From an uncultured bacterium (lineage in GTDB: Bacteria > Patescibacteriota > Gracilibacteria > BD1-5 > UBA2023), in NCBI GenBank assembly GCA_903908595.1, contig CAIVSN010000103.1:1-52322 (forward strand): a stretch of 52,322 nt of DNA, in the 5' to 3' direction. This document shows, piece after piece, positions 47,878 through 52,322 of the stretch. The first letter of the stretch is position 1. Every line of letters begins with the position of its first letter. Both the position numbers and the translations under genes were made by a program. Under the pieces are notes generated by a model. The model made no database searches, was not told the origin of the DNA, and was given only the letters and a program-made list of their open reading frames with translations.

Positions 47878-50721
47878 CTACCGGGCTTTCGAGAGCCCAG
47901 CAATGACATAGTCGATGAGTTTTTTCTCTCGTTCGCTCTTGGCTTTGTTTTTCTGAGAACGGAGTTCCCGAAGCGCCTTGCTCCGCTGTCCGGCGGTCTT
48001 GATAGAGACGCGGAGCTTGGCGATGGTGGCATCGCCCTCGGCTTTGTCGCCCGACGTGAGGACATACGGCGTCTTTTTGGCGGGAGCGGGGCTTTTTTCG
48101 GTATAGGCGATGACTCGGCATTGTCCGTTTTTGGTACTGACAAATCCGAATCGTCGGCTATCGGAGGAAAATATCAGATCCTTGACGGAATCGTATCCGG
48201 GGGTTTCCCAGCCGTCCTTCACGATCATGGATTTGCCGTTTTTGGAAGCCTGAAAGGCGAAATGCTGGCTGTCCGGTGAAAATATCGGGGATTCCGCCGA
48301 GTCGTATCCGGGGATTTCCACCCCGTCCCTCACGACGATCGCTTTGCCGTCGTTGCCGGCGACGAATGCCAGGCGTTGGCTGTCGGGGGAAAATACGAGC
48401 GAGCCTGCGAAATCATACCCGGCCGACTCGATTCCATCCCGTACGGCAAACGTTTTCCCGGATCTCGAAGCGCGAAAGGCGAAGTGCCGGCTGTCGGGGG
48501 AGTAGACCAGCGAACCCGCTGAATCAAAGGCTTCGGAAAGAACCCCATCCCGCATAATGAAGCTCTTTCCGTCCTGCAAAAGGACGAACGCGGAGCTTTT
48601 GCCGTCCGGGGATACTACGAAATCGTGCCCGGGGAATTCCATCCCGTCCTTCACGATGGTCGTTGCCCCTTGCGGACTGACCGAGAAAGTCTGGCTGTCC
48701 GGGGAAAACGCAAAAGCGAAGATGAGGTTCTTCCCGAGCTCTACCCCGGAATACATATTCCCGGTTTTGTATTCCGGGAACTCGACACCGTCCTTCACGA
48801 CGTACCATTTCGAATTTTTTTCATAGACATAGGCGAAATGCTGGCTGTCCGGGGAATATCCGAGATAATCGATGTAGTCATATTCCGGGCTCGCGACCCC
48901 GTCGTTGACGACCCGCGCTTTACCGTTGGGCCCCTCTACATAGGCGAAGTGCCGGTTGTCGGGGGAATACGTCGGTTGTCTGGAGTATCCTTGCAAGGGG
49001 ATCTCGACTCCGTCCTTGAAAATGACGATGTTCTTCCCCTTGATTGCGGTAATGGCAAAACTTTTGCCGTCCGGGGAATAACGCATGTCGATGGCGACAT
49101 CGTATCATCCGATTTTCTTTCCGTCCTTCACGACCTTGTCATCGTATGCGTCGACGTAGGCAGAACTCTTGCCGTCGGGGGAATAGATGAAATCCGAATA
49201 GTGCGTAAGGACAGCATCCTTTACGACCCTCCATCCCCCGTTGTTCGGAAGCGATGCATGAAACAGCAGTTCCTTTCCGTTCGGAGAATATGAAAGGACC
49301 GTGGCATCATCATACGGATCGGATATTTTTGCCGTATGCGTCGTTGCGATCGGCTTGCTGCCGTTCTTCGGGGATACCGCGGAAACGGTACCCTTCGGCT
49401 TGCTGCCGTTCTTCGGGGATACCGGGGAGGTCGCATCCTTCGGTTTCGGCGAATAGAATACGGCGAATGCTTTCCCGTTTTGGAGCGTCATGAAAGCGAA
49501 TCCCTTGGAATCGGGAGAAGAGGTGAGATAGAACATCGATGGGTATCTGGAACTGAGGATACCGTTGCGATTCACCCCTTCCACGTTGTTTTTCGAATCG
49601 GAAAACATGAGGACCTTGCCATCGGGAGTGTATACGAGAGGGCTAAACCCTTTGGATTCCGAGATTTCGATTCCATCCTTGATAACGACATTTTTCCCAT
49701 CCCGACTCGTTGAATAGGCAAAGCCCAAACCCTGCGGGGAATAGGCGAATTCAGTTCAGGACATTTCGATGCCGTCCTTCACGAGGATGCCCATGACCGA
49801 GTAACCATGTCCATCGCTCCGTCCGGCCTGAAACGCGAAGCTCTGGCTATCGGAAGAAAATGCCAAGGAATTGACGGCTCCATACGTTGCAGATTCGACG
49901 CCATCCAGTACGACCCGTTCGTTTGCGACGGTAAACGAAGTGGACGTAACGGATCCATTCGTCGAGGACGCGGCGTTTTCGGCATCTCAGACCTCGTATG
50001 CCAGATGTTTTCCGTTGGGAGAATAGAGAACCGACATGATTATATCGTACGCGGCCCCTTCCGCTCCGTCTTTGACGATAAACCGCTTGTCGCCCCGCAT
50101 GGTCTCATAGGCAAAGCTCGCTCCGTCGGGGGAATAATAGAGATTCGGTGCGGCCTCGTTTCCGGGCAGTTCGGTTCCGTCTTTCATTACCACCCATTTC
50201 CCGTTCTTCTGGGCGCTGAAAGCGAAGCCGTTTCATCGGGGGGCGTAGGCAAATGCCCCGATATTGTTGTATCCGGGGATTTCGGCCCCGTCTTTTACGA
50301 GTATCCACCTGCCATTCTTCCACGCCGTAAACGCAAAGCCCTTGCCGTCGGGGGAATACGCAAAGGAACTATAGCTTCCGAGGAATTCGGATTCAGCGTC
50401 CGGGAGTTCGATTCCGTCGCGGACGACGATGCTTTTGCCATTTTTTTCGGCACTCAGCGCGAAGCCCCGATTGTCCGGGGAGAACCGGAATTCTCCGACG
50501 GAGTCATACGATTCGGTTTCGATGCCGTCCCTTACGATTGCCTGTTTTCCATCCTTTCTTGCCAAAAAAGCGTAATGCTGGCCATCGGGGGAATACCGGA
50601 TCTGCTGGAGTTCGTCATACGGTCCGAATTTCCGAACGTCATAGGCATCTTCGAGCGATGCGGCGAACGCCAGGGTCGGAAAGAGGAAAAAAACAGCGAA
50701 ACACGCGTTGCGGAAATTCAT
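47878..50721 (-). CDS. Large secreted beta-propeller-like repeat protein (947 aa)
   Basis: Four ORFs in one frame joined through TGA (for example 49105, 49756, 49987 and 50233); ATG 50719-50721, TAG 47878-47880. Signal peptide MNFRNACFAVFFLFPTLAFA. Then about 18-20 repeats of roughly 45 residues with the pattern YSPDGKxFAFxAxKNGK then xxVVKDGxExPGYD, the WD40-like PD40/TolB type. A low-complexity spacer (SPKNGSKP, twice) lies near residue 440. The C-terminal 70 residues are basic and coiled-coil. A start at 50745 is possible, but the promoter at 50748-50775 favours 50721. Probably exported, binding role unknown; same repeat logic as the 2023-3024 gene. Confidence 0.82.
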
Positions 50722-50747
50722 GGGAAAATCATTAGCGATACGCATCC

Positions 50748-50775
50748 AGTGTACCCGTTTTCCCCCGGAGTCAAA
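50748..50775 (-). promoter_or_regulatory. Promoter of the propeller gene
   Basis: Minus strand TTTGAC (50770-50775), 16-nt spacer, TACACT (50748-50753), 26 nt before the start and followed by TTTTCCC-ATG. Confidence 0.5.
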
Positions 50776-50980
50776 AAGATTCTCCGAGGTTCCGCTCAGC
50801 CTTTCTGCCGGAAAGAATACGTGTCGGCGAACCTCGTGGCGATGCCGCACTCGTGGATGGGCTCCGTGTGAACGCGTTCTCCATCCCGTTGTCACAAGTG
50901 ACGGAAGGGAAGGGATGACTGGTCCCCATTGCCAGCTTCACCAGCCGCTTCCTTAATGCGCGCAATTGCGCCAAACGTTT

Positions 50981-51008
50981 TTGCAATCCCCCCGTAGTGT
51001 GTTACGCT
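50981..51008 (+). promoter_or_regulatory. Promoter of the WGR-SUKH-ankyrin gene
   Basis: TTGCAA (50981-50986), 16-nt spacer, TACGCT (51003-51008), 53 nt before the ATG. The leader between is very C-rich. Confidence 0.5.
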
Positions 51009-51061
51009 TGCCCCCGCGAGAACCGGCCCCGCCGGCCCGCCTATCCCTTATCCAAACGCCC

Positions 51062-52322
51062 ATGCGAAAATCCTTCGTTTACCGGGACGAGAAATCCCAC
51101 AAGTTCTGGAACATCTCCGAGGACGGATCCTCGTTTACCGTCTGCTACGGAAAAGCCGGAACTACCGGGCAAGAACAGACGAAAACGTTCGAGAGCCCGG
51201 AACGCCGCGCCAAGGAAGCGGAAAAACTGATTTCCGAAAAGCTGAAAAAATGATACTTGCCCGAAGCTCCGGAACCCGCCGCCGGGAACGCTCCGGAACC
51301 TTCTGCCATGAAAGCCCCGGAACCCGCCGCCGGAGAAAGCGATGCCCCGGATGAATTTTTCGCCAAATACGGAAAGCGCCCGCCCGTAGCCTTGAAGAAG
51401 CTGCTCGATTTCGAATCCGAATTCGGGAACGATTATGCCGAAGGCTTCGAACTCGAGTTCGGGGACAAGCCGTCTTCGGGATCCTGGTCTTCGGAAAAGG
51501 GCTTTTCCGATTCGTTCGTCGGATTCGCTACCGCGGACGGTTCGGGAAGCTTCTATGCCTTTTGGATTGTCGACGAAGATCTCGAAAAATGCCCCATCGT
51601 GGCTTTCGGTAACGAAGGGGAAGCCCATGTCGTTGCGGAAAACATGCTGCAGCTCATCCGTCTGCTTACCTGCGATACGGAAATTTCGATTGATCTGGAT
51701 GAAACATGATTTTACAAGGACGACGACGATGACGAAAGCCCGAACCGGCCGGAATTTTTGAAATGGGCAAAGGAAGATTTTGACGTGGATCCGTGCGAAA
51801 CCGACGATGTGGCGAATATGATAGTAGATGCCGCGAAGAAAAAATTCTGAAAAAAATTCTATGCGTTCCTTATGAAATTCGAGGGATTATACGATATGAT
51901 AGCAAACGGACGTGACGTGGAGTCGATAAAATCGCTCCTAAAACGCGGGGCTGACGCGGATGTTCGGGGCGGTTGCTATAAGACGCCTCTGATGATCGTT
52001 GAAAATGCGGAAGTGGCGAAACTGCTCCTGGAACGCGGGGCTGACGTGAACGCCCGGGACCTGGATGATGGAAAGACTGCGCTGATGCTTGTTAAAAATA
52101 CGGAAGTGGCGAAACTGCTCCTGGAACGCGGGGCCGACGTGAACGCCCGGGACGGGAATTGAAAGACGCCGCTGATGCACTATCTTGATAACATGGAAGT
52201 AATGAAACTCCTCTTGGAAAACGGGGCCGACGTAAACGCCCGGGACAAGGATGAAAGGACAGCGCTGATGTTTGCAAAAAATGCGGAAATGGCGAAACTC
52301 CTCCTGGAAAACGGGGCCGACG
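51062..52322 (+). CDS. WGR - SUKH-like - ankyrin fusion protein (partial, at least 420 aa)
   Basis: ATG 51062 (AAACGCCC-ATG); the frame runs through TGA 51251, 51707, 51848 and 52160 and off the right edge. Residues 1-66: WGR domain (KFWNISEDGSSFTVCYGKAG; EKLISEKLKKG-YLP, with TGA as the usual Gly). An EPAAG/APEP linker. About 98-215: SMI1/KNR4-like domain (GSFYAFWIVDEDLEKCPIVA; FGNEGEAHVVAENMLQLIRL). From about 270: ankyrin repeats of 33 residues (LLLERGADVNARD, at least four). WGR is a nucleic-acid-binding domain of PARP-type proteins. The combination suggests an immunity or scaffold protein; the true end is outside the window. Confidence 0.8.

Noticed and set aside
1-52322. TGA as selenocysteine, tryptophan or widespread pseudogenisation
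   Set aside because: No SECIS-like context is needed for so many sites; Trp does not fit the conserved positions, whereas Gly fits catalytic and structural motifs throughout.
51890-52322. CRISPR-like or satellite repeat at the right edge
   Set aside because: The roughly 99-bp period codes ankyrin repeats in one open frame, without spacers.

Overview
The window comes from a candidate-phyla-radiation bacterium that reads UGA as glycine (translation table 25; Gracilibacteria / Absconditabacteria lineage). Nearly every gene is broken by in-frame TGA when read with the standard code. Each becomes one full-length protein when TGA is read as Gly, and several TGA codons fall on invariant glycines: the Nudix box, the ParA P-loop, the AbiEii GG motif, the HsdM GEFFTP motif, the PheRS core and the hydrolase oxyanion loop. 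All coordinates below use TAA and TAG as the only stops. No tRNA, rRNA or CRISPR array was seen.

Layout. 0-3 kb: three tandem paralogous membrane/coiled-coil proteins and a secreted repeat protein, all minus strand. 3.2-12.3 kb: a SUKH (SMI1/KNR4) protein, a four-helix membrane protein, two large exported DUF4214-type proteins sharing the same promoter, a TPR protein and an HNH protein, separated by nested palindromic elements. 12.6-21.2 kb: envelope and lipid genes, namely a polytopic membrane protein, a PlsC-ACP-AMP ligase fusion, a pilin fused to a Fibrobacter-type domain, a phosphopantetheinyl transferase, an alpha/beta hydrolase and an MFS carrier. Together they look like an acyl or lysophospholipid salvage set. 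21.5-26.9 kb: a DUF4173 membrane protein, a methyltransferase-like membrane protein, a single-chain mitochondrial-type PheRS and a secreted protein.

27.1-33.4 kb looks empty in the standard code but holds a minus-strand operon very rich in TGA: an HIT-like remnant, DUF2797, Nudix, a PEP-utilising phosphotransferase, a small protein and a B12-type radical SAM enzyme.

33.5-45.6 kb is a defence island: Vsr, AbiEi/AbiEii, a ribbon-helix-helix regulator, and a type I restriction-modification locus (hsdM, DUF3800, hsdS, higB, higA-ImmA, hsdR). 45.6-52.3 kb carries a small ORF, a NYN nuclease, a ParA ATPase with a palindromic element inserted in frame, a 947-residue secreted propeller protein and a WGR-SUKH-ankyrin fusion cut by the window edge.

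Palindromic repeats (families A, B, C and two nested types) of about 60-170 bp recur between and inside genes. Some insertions show 3-bp TNA target duplications. Their two arms match each other better than the arms of sister copies do. Promoters commonly read TTGCTT-N16/17-TAnnnT. Many starts lack a Shine-Dalgarno sequence and are instead preceded by CCC or ACC.
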